Shown piece after piece: positions 51,105 to 60,372 of a DNA stretch of 64,000 nucleotides. The DNA is from Acetobacter fallax (GTDB lineage Bacteria > Pseudomonadota > Alphaproteobacteria > Acetobacterales > Acetobacteraceae). Within the stretch, counting starts at the first letter, position 1, and each line of letters opens with the position of its first letter. The stretch spans positions 62,001 to 126,000 of the forward strand of contig NZ_WOSX01000005.1 of assembly GCF_011516735.1 (NCBI RefSeq), given 5' to 3'. The notes beneath the pieces were generated by a model. It was not told the origin of the DNA, ran no database searches, and worked only from the letters and a program-made list of their open reading frames with translations. Both the position numbers and the translations under genes were made by a program.

Positions 51105-51480
51105 AAGCGAAGCCGGACCCGGCAGGGGCCACCGGCCCGTGCGCCACGGTTTTCTGATCACAAAATGGTTTGCGAAGGCTCTGTTGCCGTCAGGTGCTGG
51201 CACTTTCTCAGGGCTTTGCCCTGAAACCTGCCAAAGGTCGCAGACCTTTGGAAACCGGCTTATTTATCAACAGATCAGGGTGAAGGAGTCTGTGACCCCT
51301 TCCGGGTTCGGGCAGAGCCCGGATCTTCTGTTAATCCTTTGAAAAATCACAGATCAACGCCTGACGCGAACAGAGCCCTTGCAAAGATTTTTGACCTTTG
51401 CCGGGTTCCAGGACAGCGCCCCGCCGCCAGTCTCCCACCTGTCATCAGTCGCATACAGGGCAAAGGCGAGCCCGGCTGGT
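51105..51480. repeat. Mosaic palindromic repeat, block 12, inserted between hemC and hemD
   Basis: CGGACCCGGCAGGGGCCACC, CAGGGCTTTGCCCTGAAACC, CCAAAGGTCGCAGACCTTTGG, AACCGGCTTATTTATCA, ACCCCTTCCGGGTTCGGGCA, GAGCCCGGATC, TTTGAAAAATCACAGATCAA and GGGTTCCAGGACAGCGCCC. Most modules here are in inverse orientation to block 1. The 481-bp hemC-hemD gap is almost filled by it. Confidence 0.85.
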
Positions 51481-51553
51481 ATGGGGTGATGACGACCCGT
51501 GCCGGTGTCGCGTGTGAGGGGTCGTTATGCGCTGAAAACGGGAGACGTGGGCA

Positions 51554-52276
51554 ATGACGGGTAAGAATGTATTGCCGCGCCGTAGGACCGGCGTTCTCAT
51601 TGGCCGTCCTGAACCGGGGCTTTCCGAGACCATGGAGGCCGTTCGAGCGCTTGGCTGGATTCCTTATGCGGCGCCCGCACTGACAATCGAGCCTCGTGTG
51701 ATACGACGACAGACAGGCATAGCCGCTGTGTTGCTGACCAGCAGCCAGGCGCTGCCGGCGCTCGCGGGCGCTGTCGGATCTGATGTGCCTGTATTTACTG
51801 TGGGCGATGCGACGGCGCGACGGGTGCGGGCGGTAGGTTTTCGTTCCGTGGAAAGCGCCGGGGCGGATGCCGTGGCGCTTGTCGGACTGGTGCGGTCGCG
51901 TGTTGCACCTGCTCCGGTGCTTTTGCTTTCAGGAGCCGGACAGGGGCTGGATCTGGCGCTGGCACTGCGGCAGGCGGGATTCATAGTTCGGCGCCGGGTG
52001 GCTTATGCGGCAACTCCTGTGCGCGATCTTCCGGTGCGGGTGCTGAACGCACTGCGAGCGGACGAGATTGGTGTCGTGATGGCGTTTTCCGCCCGGAGCG
52101 CGGCTGCGACGGGTGCGGCGCTGCGGGCGAGCGGTTATTCCGGCGAGAGGATGCATGGGATCGCGATTTCTGAGAATGCAGCTTTTGCGTTGAAAAAAAA
52201 CGATATCACGGATGTTGTGGTGGCGTGGCGTCCGGATGCGGAAGCCATGCTTGCCGCGCTGGGTTCTGTGTTCTGA
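51554..52276 (+). CDS. hemD: Uroporphyrinogen-III synthase
   Basis: The protein has 240 residues, usual HemD length. Conservation in this family is low; the call rests on TGVLIGRPEPGLSETMEAVR, LGWIPYAAPALTIEPR, IAAVLLTSSQALPALAGAVG, PVFTVGDATARRVRAVGFRS and GVVMAFSARSAAATGAALRA, which follow the HemD two-lobed pattern, and on its place after hemC. It closes and inverts ring D of hydroxymethylbilane. A long repeat block separates the two, so hemD may have its own promoter. Confidence 0.88.
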   Translation: MTGKNVLPRRRTGVLIGRPEPGLSETMEAVRALGWIPYAAPALTIEPRVIRRQTGIAAVLLTSSQALPALAGAVGSDVPVFTVGDATARRVRAVGFRSVESAGADAVALVGLVRSRVAPAPVLLLSGAGQGLDLALALRQAGFIVRRRVAYAATPVRDLPVRVLNALRADEIGVVMAFSARSAAATGAALRASGYSGERMHGIAISENAAFALKKNDITDVVVAWRPDAEAMLAALGSVF

Positions 52277-52339
52277 AACGGGGCTTATACTGGCGGTTGG
52301 GGAACACTGGCTGCTGAGGGGGGAAGGTATTCGGGCGCT

Positions 52340-52605
52340 ACCGGGTCCGGCTGTTGTTTACAAAAGTCTGGCGGAATCCGGGCTCTGCCCGCACCCGGAA
52401 GGGGTCGCAGACCCCTTCACCCCGATTGGTTTATAATAAAATGGTTCCCAAAGGTCTGTGACCTTTGGTGGGTTCCAGGGCAAAGCCCTCGAAAGGAGCC
52501 AGTACTTAACGCTAACAGAACCTTAACATACCGTTATTTTAACAAATCCGGGTGAAGGAAATCCGCGACCTTTGCCGGGTGCGGGCAAAGCCCGCTCTCT
52601 CACCA
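52340..52605. repeat. Mosaic palindromic intergenic repeat, block 13
   Basis: Starting ~65 bp after hemD: CGGGCTCTGCCCGCACCCGG, AGGGGTCGCAGACCCCTTCA, CCCGATTGGTTTATAATAAA, CCAAAGGTCTGTGACCTTTGG, CAGGGCAAAGCCCTCG, AGTACTTAACGCTAACAGAA and AATCCGGGTGAAGGAAATCC, GGGTGCGGGCAAAGCCCGC. It ends right at the gntK stop. Confidence 0.85.
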
Positions 52606-52606
52606 T

Positions 52607-53206
52607 TCAGAAACCGGCTTTTCTGATCGACTTCTGATGATCGGCCTTCAGAGCTTCCAGTGCGTGAGCCACTTCCCCGGCTGGTGTTTCGCTCATTTCC
52701 AGTTCGATGGCGTGCTCATCCGGGCCGGGCAGTTCAAGCGCTTCAAGCTGGCTTCCGAGCAGGCTGGGCGGCATGTAGTGGTCTTTCCGCTGCATCATCC
52801 TGTTTGCCAGAATGTCCTGAGGAACTTTCAGAAAAAGAAAGACAATATCGGTTCCGCCCGCCCGGAGACGATCGCGGTACACACGCTTCAGAGCTGAGCA
52901 GGAGAGGACACAGCCAGTACCGGAGGTCGCGCATTCGTCGAGCCAGGCGCGGCATTTGTCCAGCCAGGGCCAGCGATCTTCGTCGGTCAGCGGGATACCG
53001 GCCGCCATTTTTTCAACATTGGCCGGAGGATGCAGGCCGTCGCCTTCCTGAAATGTCCATCCGAGAAGATTGTTCAGGCCGCTGGCAACTGTGGTTTTAC
53101 CGGACCCGGAGACGCCCATGACCACCACCACGCGCGGGGGCAGCCAGACGGGGGCAGAAGACGCCGCAGCGCTCTGTGCTGAGCGATCAGAAGACATTGC
53201 CGGCAC
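52607..53206 (-). CDS. gntK: Gluconokinase
   Basis: The protein has 199 residues. P-loop GVSGSGKT (31-38) in VVVMGVSGSGKTTVASGLNN, then FQEGDGLHPPANVEKMAAGI, PLTDEDRWPWLDKCRAWLDE, SCSALKRVYRDRLR, and HYMPPSLLGSQLEALELPGP are the GntK family blocks. It phosphorylates gluconate to 6-phosphogluconate, feeding gnd in the same cluster. The start overlaps the rpiA stop by 20 bp (ATG 53206; ATG 53197 is an alternative). Last gene of the minus-strand pentose-phosphate cluster. Confidence 0.95.
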   Translation of the reverse strand: MPAMSSDRSAQSAAASSAPVWLPPRVVVVMGVSGSGKTTVASGLNNLLGWTFQEGDGLHPPANVEKMAAGIPLTDEDRWPWLDKCRAWLDECATSGTGCVLSCSALKRVYRDRLRAGGTDIVFLFLKVPQDILANRMMQRKDHYMPPSLLGSQLEALELPGPDEHAIELEMSETPAGEVAHALEALKADHQKSIRKAGF

Positions 53207-53915
53207 CTGTGACGGTCACGTGAATGAGACCTTCCGGTCCGCATGTGACGGCTTCGCTGGCGATGCCGGTGAACAGGCCGGAATCGACAACGCCAACGAT
53301 CCGGCGGATGGCGTCCTCGGTGTCCGCAGGTTTTGCGATTGTCCCGAAATTACAGTCGAGGATCAGATTTCCGCCGTCACTGACAAAGAATTGTCCGGTC
53401 GGGCTGCGACGGGGGGAGACACGCGCGCCGAGACGGCCGAGATGGCGCGCTGTGCTTTCCCAGCCAAAGGGTGTGACTTCGACCGGCACCAGGCAGTCCG
53501 CGCCGAGATGATCAACAAGTTTGCTGTCATCAGCCACGACAACGAATTTTTTCGAAGCCGCAGCGACGATTTTTTCACGCAGCAACGCGCCGCCCAGACC
53601 TTTGATGAGATTGAGTGTGCCCCGTTCGATTTCGTCGGCGCCGTCGATGGCGAGATCGACACTCTCGTGTTCGGCGAAGCTGGTCAGTGGAACTCCGAGA
53701 CTGCGCGCCAGCTTTTCAGTTGCGATTGAGGTGGGGATTCCTAGAAAGCGGAGACCTTCGCGATGTCTGCGCCCCAGAGCTTCTACCAGAAAGACGGCGG
53801 TGCTGCCGGTGCCCAGGCCGACGATCATACCATCCTGCACCATATCGGCTGCGAACTCCGCCGCCTGACGCTTGTATTCACGCACCTGATCCGCTGCGGC
53901 TGTCGCAGAACTCAT
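53187..53915 (-). CDS. rpiA: Ribose-5-phosphate isomerase A
   Basis: The protein has 242 residues. DGMIVGLGTGSTAVFLVEAL, LGIPTSIATEKLARSLG, SVDLAIDGADEIERGTLNLI, KGLGGALLREKIVAAASKKF, VVVADDSKLVDHLGADCLVP and VTCGPEGLIHVTVTGAGNVF correspond to the conserved RpiA active site and C-terminus. It interconverts ribose-5- and ribulose-5-phosphate in the non-oxidative pentose-phosphate pathway. It lies 11 bp downstream of pgl and overlaps gntK by 20 bp. Confidence 0.97.
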   Translation of the reverse strand: MSSATAAADQVREYKRQAAEFAADMVQDGMIVGLGTGSTAVFLVEALGRRHREGLRFLGIPTSIATEKLARSLGVPLTSFAEHESVDLAIDGADEIERGTLNLIKGLGGALLREKIVAAASKKFVVVADDSKLVDHLGADCLVPVEVTPFGWESTARHLGRLGARVSPRRSPTGQFFVSDGGNLILDCNFGTIAKPADTEDAIRRIVGVVDSGLFTGIASEAVTCGPEGLIHVTVTGAGNVF

Positions 53916-53926
53916 ATTTTTCTTCC

Positions 53927-54658
53927 TTATGCTGCGGCGTCTTTATCCACGATCCATTCGATCTGGCCATCCGAGGTGATGTGGCTGGCCGGCTCGACCG
54001 GGTCTCCTTTCCGGACACGGGTATAAACGGCGGCTTTTGGGGCACCCGTGACCAGAAACAGCACATAGCGGCTGGAGGCGATCGCCGGATAGGTCAATGT
54101 CAGGCGCGTATGCGGTGCGTCGTCCGGGACGCAGGGCGCGACCCAGCGGGTTTTCTCCTCAAGCACGGGCTGACGTGGAAACAGGGATGCTGTGTGTCCG
54201 TTTTCCCCCAGGCCCAGCAGGACAACATCGAAGAGAGGCTTGTCGTTGCGCAGCACCGGCGAACCATAGTGCGCCTGCAGCACGGCTTCATAAGCGCGGG
54301 CGGCCTCGTCCGGGTCGCCCTGATCGGGCATCGGGTGGATGTTTTGTGTCGAAATCGCGACGCGGGAAAACAGGGTTTTCCGGAGCATCCCGCGATTGCT
54401 GTCGGGCGAGTCTTCCGGAACAAACCGGTCATCACCGAAGAAAAACTCCGTTCGGTTCCAGGGAAAACGCTCAGCGTAATCCGGTTCTGCCATCATCGCG
54501 TAAAGCCGCTTTGGCGTGGACCCGCCGGAGAGGGCGACACGGAAGACCCCGGTGGCGCGGAGGGCTTCCGTGAGAAGAAAATCGGCGACGTGGCGGGCGA
54601 CGGCGTCGCTGTCAGCAAGCACAATGGCCTTTGCCGAGACAACATCATGGCCGTTCAT
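53927..54658 (-). CDS. pgl: 6-Phosphogluconolactonase
   Basis: The protein has 243 residues of the NagB/RpiA/Pgl fold. FRVALSGGSTPKRLYAMMAE (phosphate-binding), RTEFFFGDDRFVPEDSPDSN, RGMLRKTLFSRV, and FDVVLLGLGENGHTASLFPR are the standard DevB-type motifs. It hydrolyses 6-phosphogluconolactone to 6-phosphogluconate between glucose-6-phosphate dehydrogenase and gnd; zwf itself is not in the window. The start overlaps the preceding HAD gene stop by 4 bp, so it is coupled. Confidence 0.96.
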   Translation of the reverse strand: MNGHDVVSAKAIVLADSDAVARHVADFLLTEALRATGVFRVALSGGSTPKRLYAMMAEPDYAERFPWNRTEFFFGDDRFVPEDSPDSNRGMLRKTLFSRVAISTQNIHPMPDQGDPDEAARAYEAVLQAHYGSPVLRNDKPLFDVVLLGLGENGHTASLFPRQPVLEEKTRWVAPCVPDDAPHTRLTLTYPAIASSRYVLFLVTGAPKAAVYTRVRKGDPVEPASHITSDGQIEWIVDKDAAA

Positions 54659-55497
54659 TTGCTGTCTCCCGGCACATAGCGTTCGATGGCGATCGCAAAG
54701 CCTTCATCGTCGCAGGATTCGGTGACGTGAGTCGCCTGTGCTTTGACCGCCTCGCTCGCCTGCCCCATGGCCACCGAGAGGCCGGAGGCATGAAACATTG
54801 GAATATCATTGGACTGATCGCCAAGAGTAGCAATCTGTGTTGCGGGAATATCAAGCAGTCGTGACAGGGTGTGCACGACGCTGCCCTTATTTGCATCCGG
54901 GTGGGTGACGTCGAGATAATAAGGCTGGGAGAGGGCCGCGAAGGCGTTGTTTCCGAGAGTTTTCCGCGTCTCGGCTTCAAGCTGTTTCATGGTGTCCGGG
55001 TTGTCGCTGACCCCTGTTATTTTCACGACGCCGTCGGTGATGGAATCGATGTCAGCACATGCGATGGGACCGAACTTCACTGTCCGGCGCTCGCGGGCGA
55101 CATGTGGATGCGTGATGTCAGGAACGATCCAGTCATTTCCACGATAGATCCAGACATCGACACCGCGGTCCCGCATGAGGGCTCGCGTCTTTTTCACGCA
55201 GTCCGGCGACAGGGTGAGCGACTGAACCACGGAGAAATCGGGCATGACCATCAGGCCACCGTTGAAACCGGCGATGGGTGTGTCGAGTTGCAGCGGTGCG
55301 ATCAGCATTTCCATTCCTTTCGGGGGCCGACCGGAGGTGATGGCGAAGCGGATGCCGCGTTTGCGCAGGCGGGCGACTGCGCTGATGGCCCGTTCTGTCA
55401 GAACTTTTTCCCGCGTGACGAGGGTGCCGTCCACATCCGCCAGAACGAGGCGGATGCCGGCACCTTCGTGCGATGTCGCGGGCGCGGCCACTGTCAC
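54655..55497 (-). CDS. Cof-type HAD phosphatase (copy 2 in the pentose-phosphate operon)
   Basis: The protein has 280 residues. HAD motif 1 is VLADVDGTLVTREK, motif 2 lies in IRFAITSGRPPKGMEMLIAP, and motif 3/4 is LGDQSNDIPMFHASGLSVAM. The large insert between them is a Cof-type (C2B) cap. It resembles the next gene upstream in length and order of motifs, suggesting an old tandem duplication. It overlaps both neighbours by 4 bp. A sugar-phosphate phosphatase role is likely; the substrate is unknown. Confidence 0.9.
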   Translation of the reverse strand: MTVAAPATSHEGAGIRLVLADVDGTLVTREKVLTERAISAVARLRKRGIRFAITSGRPPKGMEMLIAPLQLDTPIAGFNGGLMVMPDFSVVQSLTLSPDCVKKTRALMRDRGVDVWIYRGNDWIVPDITHPHVARERRTVKFGPIACADIDSITDGVVKITGVSDNPDTMKQLEAETRKTLGNNAFAALSQPYYLDVTHPDANKGSVVHTLSRLLDIPATQIATLGDQSNDIPMFHASGLSVAMGQASEAVKAQATHVTESCDDEGFAIAIERYVPGDSK

Positions 55498-56363
55498 TTT
55501 GCTCCGGCTACCGGAACGCGGGGGAGCACGAAGGTTTCGATTGCTTTTGCCCAGCCATTCGCTTCGTTCGTGTCGGTCTGAACATGCGCGTGGGAGGCAA
55601 CTTCATCCGTTGCGTTCCCCATGGCGATGGCGAGACCGGCGATATCCAGCATCGGGATGTCGTTGCGCATGTCGCCCAGGCAGGCGATTTCGTTCACAGG
55701 GACGTTCAGGAGGCGTCCGAGTTCACGCAGGGCGTGGCCCTTATTGGCTTCGAGTGGCGTGATGTCGAGATAATAGGGTGCGGAGCGGGCAACACTGGCC
55801 TGGCCTTCCAGCATCTGCCCGACTTCGCCTTCCATGCGTTCCAGAAGATCATAATCCGCGCTGGAGCCGGTCACTTTTCCGACCTTGTCTTCCCAGGGCG
55901 TAAAGTCCTTTGCGACCACTGGCGTTGTTCTGATCACGCGTTTTTCGTTGGGCACATAGCCGGTGCTGTCATCATGGACGACCCAGTCTTTTCCGGAAAA
56001 GAGCCACGCATCGACATCATGGACGTCGAACATATCGAGTGCGTCCCGCACTGCGCCGGCGCTGAGAACGAGGGATGACAGCACGTTACTTTCCGCGTCA
56101 CAGATGATGGCGCCGTTGAGGCCGGCATAGGGCGTGTGGATTTTCAGGGCGTCGAAATACATGGCGATACCCTGCGGCGCGCGGCTGCTGACCAGGCAGA
56201 CCGGCACGCCTGCAGCGCGGAGTTTCGCGATGGCATCGAGCGTTGCGTGCGTCACCTGTTTGTCCGGGGTGAGCAGGGTGCCGTCCATATCCGTCACGAC
56301 GAGGCGAACGGTCTTTGTAGGCGCCGGTTTGGCATCATGCCGTGCTATGTCGTCAGTTCTCAA
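55494..56363 (-). CDS. Cof-type HAD phosphatase (copy 1 in the pentose-phosphate operon)
   Basis: The protein has 289 residues. Motif 1 VVTDMDGTLLTPDK, motif 2 in VPVCLVSSRAPQGIAMYFDA, Lys and LGDMRNDIPMLDIAGLAIAM as motifs 3/4, with a Cof-type cap between. It shares with copy 2 the early TPYAGLNGAIICD / IAGFNGGLMV segment and the YYLDITPLEANKG / YYLDVTHPDANKG segment, which shows common origin, though the cap regions have diverged and may give a different substrate. It follows gnd by 42 bp and overlaps copy 2 by 4 bp. Confidence 0.9.
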   Translation of the reverse strand: MRTDDIARHDAKPAPTKTVRLVVTDMDGTLLTPDKQVTHATLDAIAKLRAAGVPVCLVSSRAPQGIAMYFDALKIHTPYAGLNGAIICDAESNVLSSLVLSAGAVRDALDMFDVHDVDAWLFSGKDWVVHDDSTGYVPNEKRVIRTTPVVAKDFTPWEDKVGKVTGSSADYDLLERMEGEVGQMLEGQASVARSAPYYLDITPLEANKGHALRELGRLLNVPVNEIACLGDMRNDIPMLDIAGLAIAMGNATDEVASHAHVQTDTNEANGWAKAIETFVLPRVPVAGAK

Positions 56364-56405
56364 AATTCCACTCCATGTGCGGCAGTCGGGCGCCCGTGTT
56401 GCTGA

Positions 56406-57404
56406 TTATTTCTTCTGTTCCACATGGCCGCCAAAGCCGAACCGCATGGCGGACAGCACTTTCTCGGCGTAATTATTGCCTGTGCGTGAGCGGAAGCGTG
56501 TGAACAGGGCGGCGGTCATGACCGGGACTGGCACGGACTCTTCGATGGCGGCTTCGATTGTCCAGCGGCCTTCGCCGGAATCCTGAACCTGACCAGAGAA
56601 TTCTGACAGTTCTCCGTTTTTCGCCATTGCTTCCGCTGTGAGATCGAGCAGCCAGGAGGACACGACGCTGCCACGACGCCAGACTTCGGCGATATCGGCC
56701 ATGTTCAGCGGGAAGCGTTCGTTTTCGGGAAGAAGCGGAGAGTCCTTGCTTTTCATGACGTCGAAGCCTTCGGCGAAGGCCTGCATCATGCCGTATTCGA
56801 TGCCGTTATGGACCATTTTCACGAAATGACCTGAACCGGCCGGACCGCAATGCAGATAACCCTGCTCGGCGCGTGGATCGAGACTCTCTTTGTCGCGACC
56901 CGGCGTGACGGGCACGTCTCCCTTGCCGGGCGCCAGGGCGCTCAGGATGGGATCGATATGCGAGGCTGCCGCGGGCGTGCCGCCATACATCATGCAGTAG
57001 CCGCGTTCGAGACCCCAGACACCGCCTGAGGTTCCGACATCGACATAGTCGATACCTTTTTCAGCCAGTGCAGCAGCGCGGCGGAGATCGTCTTTGTAAT
57101 AGCTGTTGCCGCCATCGATCAGGATGTCGCCTTTTCCGAAGAGATCACCGAAGGTTTTCACAGCCTGTTCGGTGATGTCGCCTGCCGGCAGCATCAGCCA
57201 GACGACTTTTTTCGGTCCCTGGAGCTTTGACGCCAGATCGGCCTCGCCCGAAGCGCCGGTGGCCCGGCCACCTTCCGCCCGGGCCACGATTTTTTCGACG
57301 GCGGACGGGTCGCGGTCATAGACGACGACATCATGTCCATGCCGGGTCAGTCTGACGGCGATGTTGCCGCCCATTCGGCCGAGACCGACGATACCGATCT
57401 GCAT
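56406..57404 (-). CDS. gnd: 6-Phosphogluconate dehydrogenase, short NAD-type
   Basis: The protein has 332 residues, the short form, against ~470 in the E. coli type. Rossmann motif [20 protein letters not shown] followed by [14 protein letters not shown]: an Asp at the end of the second strand, where NADP enzymes have Asn-Arg-Thr, suggests NAD preference, as reported for the related Gluconobacter enzyme. [34 protein letters not shown] and [20 protein letters not shown] are the substrate-site blocks. It oxidatively decarboxylates 6-phosphogluconate to ribulose-5-phosphate. It is 17 bp downstream of tal-pgi. Confidence 0.95.
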   Translation of the reverse strand: MQIGIVGLGRMGGNIAVRLTRHGHDVVVYDRDPSAVEKIVARAEGGRATGASGEADLASKLQGPKKVVWLMLPAGDITEQAVKTFGDLFGKGDILIDGGNSYYKDDLRRAAALAEKGIDYVDVGTSGGVWGLERGYCMMYGGTPAAASHIDPILSALAPGKGDVPVTPGRDKESLDPRAEQGYLHCGPAGSGHFVKMVHNGIEYGMMQAFAEGFDVMKSKDSPLLPENERFPLNMADIAEVWRRGSVVSSWLLDLTAEAMAKNGELSEFSGQVQDSGEGRWTIEAAIEESVPVPVMTAALFTRFRSRTGNNYAEKVLSAMRFGFGGHVEQKK

Positions 57405-57421
57405 ACTCTGATTTCCTCCGC

Positions 57422-60277
57422 TCAGATGACGGCTTTGATGGCCGAGGCCAGCGTTGCCAGGCCTGTTTTCAGATCGCCTTTGATGTGGACACGGAGGGCG
57501 CGGCGTCCACGTTCGGCGAGAACGTCGAAATCGCCACGGGCCTGTGCGGCTTTTACCACACCGAAGCTGTAACGCTCGCCGGGGACGGGCAGATCATGCG
57601 CGTCATCAGCGGTGATTTGCAGGAACACACCTGTGTCAGGGCCGCCTTTATAGGCCTGGCCTGTCGAGTGCAGGAAACGGGGGCCAAACTCGGCAGCTGT
57701 GGCGACGGTTTTTGCATCGCGGATGGCCAGCCTTGTGTGCTGAATCCATTCGATCGAAGCCCGGTCGCGCTCGATATAGGCGAGGAGACCGACATAATCA
57801 CCGGGTTTCACGCGGTCAAAATGGGCTTTCAGAATGGCCTGAGTGTTCGTGCCTTTCAGGGCCGAGGTATTTTTCGCATCGGCGAAGAAGGCGAGATCAC
57901 CGTCTGTGGCGAACGGGGCTTCCGCAGGAAGGGAACCGGTTTCGTTATAGGCTGATGTCAGCTTCTTTGTTTCGATTTTGCTGGCTTCGACGTCTGGCTG
58001 ATCGAACGGGTTGATCTTCAGATAAGCCCCGGCCACCGCTGTTGCGATTTCCCAGCGAAAAAATTCCTGCGCGATCTGGCGACGGTCATGCAGATTGATG
58101 GTGACGACCGGCTCGCCGGCGTCGATCAGGGTGCGGACGGCTTCGTCCTGCTCGTGGGAATGTTCGTTCGACAGGCGGAAGTAAACGAACAGGCGATCTT
58201 TGCCGTAATGTTTCGGACCGGCCAGAGTTTCGTCATCGACGGGGATCAGACCCTTACCGAGCTTGCCGGTTGATTCCGCGATGAGCTGTTCGGCCCAGGC
58301 ACCGAAATCGGCGATCTGTTTCGTTGCGATGATGGTGATTTTGTCGCGGCCGAACTCCGTGGCGCCGACGCCGAAGACGGTGCCAAGCAGGACGCCGGGG
58401 TTGACGGCAGGGGGGACGCTGCTGTCGGAGGCGCGGACGCCATGCAGTGCGTCATCCAGGAACAGTTTCAGCGGCACGCCGGATGCGGCAGCGGGAACGA
58501 TGCCGAAATTCGACAGCACGGAATAACGACCGCCAATCTGCTTTTCACCGAAAAAGACTTTCCAGAACCCGTCTTTTTTCGCCTGGGCTTCGAGTTTCGA
58601 TCCGGGATCGGTCACGGCGACGAAATGCTGGCCGGCTTTCTCGCCGAGCGTCTTCTTCGCCACATCGAAGAAATACGCGAGCATGATGTTGGGTTCGAGC
58701 GTGCTGCCTGATTTGGAAGAGACGATGAACAGCGTGTGTGCCGGATCGATTTTCTTCCCGAAGGTCGCGACCTGCTGAGGGTCGGTGCTGTCCAGAACAT
58801 AGAGATGGGCAAAACCTTCGTGCTTACCGAAGGTTTCCGCGAGCACTTCCGGGCCGAGGCTGGAGCCGCCCATGCCGAGGAGCAGGATCTGCTTAAAGCC
58901 GCGGGCTTTCACCTCTGTCTGGAAGGCTTCGAGTTCTTTCAGATGCGCCAGGCGATCATCGACGATATCGAGCCATTTCAGCCATTTTGACTCGTCGCTG
59001 CTGGTCCAGACCGAGGCATCGCGTGCCCAGAGCTTGCGGATCGTGCCGGCTTTACGCCAGGTGTCCAGGCCCTTTTTGACGGCTTCATCGAACGCGGTCG
59101 GAAGAGAAAGTTTTGTGTCCGCCAGCTTCTTTCCGAGGATTGCGTTCTGTTTGGCGGCCACGGAGCCCAGCAGGCTGTCAAAGGCTTCCGCGAAGGAGGC
59201 GACGCCTTCATCGACGAGTGTGCGGGTAATGCCTTCGAGATCGAGTCCGAGACGTTCTGCTTCTTTCATCACGTGTTCGGCTTCGCTGACGTTCTCGCCC
59301 AGTGAGGCACGCAGCTTGCCGTGATCGCGAAACGCATCCAGCGTGGCGGGCGGGATGGTGTTGACGGTTTCGGAGCCGATCAGTTCCTCAAGATACAGCA
59401 CGTCGCTGTAGGCTTTGTCTTTTGTGCCGGTGGAGGCCCAGAGCAGGCGCTGCGGCTGGGCGCCGGCGGCTTTCAGCTTCGACCAGCGGTCGCTTTTCAT
59501 GACGCCGAGCCAGTATTGCCAGGCCAGTTTCGCGTTCGCGATGGCGACCTTGCCGCGCACGGCGGAGAGAGCCTTGCTATCGGCATCTCCGGCTTTCACG
59601 CGGCGATCGATTTCGGCATCGATCTTGCCGTCGATGCGGCTGACGAAGAACGAGGCGACGGAAGCGATGCCGGAGACCGGCTTTCCGGCCTTCAGGCGGT
59701 GTTCAAGGCCGGAAAGCCATGCTTCGACGACTTTTTTGTAAGCATTGAGCGAGAACAGCAGCGTGACGTTGATGTTGATGCCGTCCGCGATTGATTTTTC
59801 GATAGCCGGCACGCCTTCGTTCGTGCCGGGAATCTTGATCATGAGATTGGGTTCGGCAACGGCGGTCCAGAGGCGAGCGGCTTCGTGTTCCGTACCCTGC
59901 GTGTCACGCGCCAGGTATGGCGAGACCTCAAGGCTCACATAGCCGTCGAGGGCTTTTGTGGCGTCGAATATCGGCTTCAGAAGTTTTGCGACTTCCCGGA
60001 TATCCTGAATGGCAAGCCGCTCGTAGAGCTGGCCGGCCGAAACAGTATCATGGGCGAGGATGTCGTGAATCTGCGCGTCGTAATCGGTGCCTTCACCCAT
60101 GGCTTTCTGAAAAATCGCCGGGTTGGAGGTTACGCCCTTTACGCCATCTTCCGCGATGAGCTTTGCCATTGAACCGTCCCGCGTGTAACCGCGTCGGACA
60201 AAATCCAGCCATGGCGACTGATCGAACTGTTCAAGCTCACGCAACGGACTTTTTCCGGTGCTCGACGTGGCGTTCAT
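57422..60277 (-). CDS. tal-pgi: Fused transaldolase / glucose-6-phosphate isomerase
   Basis: The protein has 951 residues from ATG 60277, with GAGGAG upstream; an open extension to 60361 runs through the terminator of tkt and is rejected. Residues ~1-370 are transaldolase: [19 protein letters not shown], the Schiff-base lysine K148 in [12 protein letters not shown], and [20 protein letters not shown]. Residues ~400-951 are phosphoglucose isomerase: [54 protein letters not shown]. The fusion is known from acetic acid bacteria and a few others. It joins the non-oxidative pentose-phosphate pathway to glucose-6-phosphate. Confidence 0.97.
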   Translation of the reverse strand: MNATSSTGKSPLRELEQFDQSPWLDFVRRGYTRDGSMAKLIAEDGVKGVTSNPAIFQKAMGEGTDYDAQIHDILAHDTVSAGQLYERLAIQDIREVAKLLKPIFDATKALDGYVSLEVSPYLARDTQGTEHEAARLWTAVAEPNLMIKIPGTNEGVPAIEKSIADGININVTLLFSLNAYKKVVEAWLSGLEHRLKAGKPVSGIASVASFFVSRIDGKIDAEIDRRVKAGDADSKALSAVRGKVAIANAKLAWQYWLGVMKSDRWSKLKAAGAQPQRLLWASTGTKDKAYSDVLYLEELIGSETVNTIPPATLDAFRDHGKLRASLGENVSEAEHVMKEAERLGLDLEGITRTLVDEGVASFAEAFDSLLGSVAAKQNAILGKKLADTKLSLPTAFDEAVKKGLDTWRKAGTIRKLWARDASVWTSSDESKWLKWLDIVDDRLAHLKELEAFQTEVKARGFKQILLLGMGGSSLGPEVLAETFGKHEGFAHLYVLDSTDPQQVATFGKKIDPAHTLFIVSSKSGSTLEPNIMLAYFFDVAKKTLGEKAGQHFVAVTDPGSKLEAQAKKDGFWKVFFGEKQIGGRYSVLSNFGIVPAAASGVPLKLFLDDALHGVRASDSSVPPAVNPGVLLGTVFGVGATEFGRDKITIIATKQIADFGAWAEQLIAESTGKLGKGLIPVDDETLAGPKHYGKDRLFVYFRLSNEHSHEQDEAVRTLIDAGEPVVTINLHDRRQIAQEFFRWEIATAVAGAYLKINPFDQPDVEASKIETKKLTSAYNETGSLPAEAPFATDGDLAFFADAKNTSALKGTNTQAILKAHFDRVKPGDYVGLLAYIERDRASIEWIQHTRLAIRDAKTVATAAEFGPRFLHSTGQAYKGGPDTGVFLQITADDAHDLPVPGERYSFGVVKAAQARGDFDVLAERGRRALRVHIKGDLKTGLATLASAIKAVI

Positions 60278-60329
60278 GGCAAATTCTCCTCTTCCCCGGC
60301 ATCGGTGACGACGCCGGCACTCTTTCATC

Positions 60330-60358
60330 AAAAAACCCCGCGTCACGAAGACGCGGGG
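60330..60358 (-). terminator. Intrinsic terminator after tkt
   Basis: CCCCGCGT (60336-60343) and ACGCGGGG (60351-60358) form an 8-bp GC stem with a 7-nt loop; on the minus strand it is followed by TTTTTT (60330-60335). It lies 15 bp after the tkt stop and ~50 bp before the tal-pgi start, so transcription of tal-pgi must depend on readthrough or on a promoter overlapping the end of tkt. Confidence 0.85.
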
Positions 60359-60372
60359 CATAGCATCAGATG

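Noticed and set aside
2510-52605. The recurring short repeats as a CRISPR array
   Set aside because: The copies are dispersed between genes, differ in order and orientation, and have no regular spacers or cas genes.
60278-60361. Upstream extension of tal-pgi (28 codons)
   Set aside because: It is encoded by the tkt terminator hairpin and lacks a ribosome site; ATG 60277 has GAGGAG.
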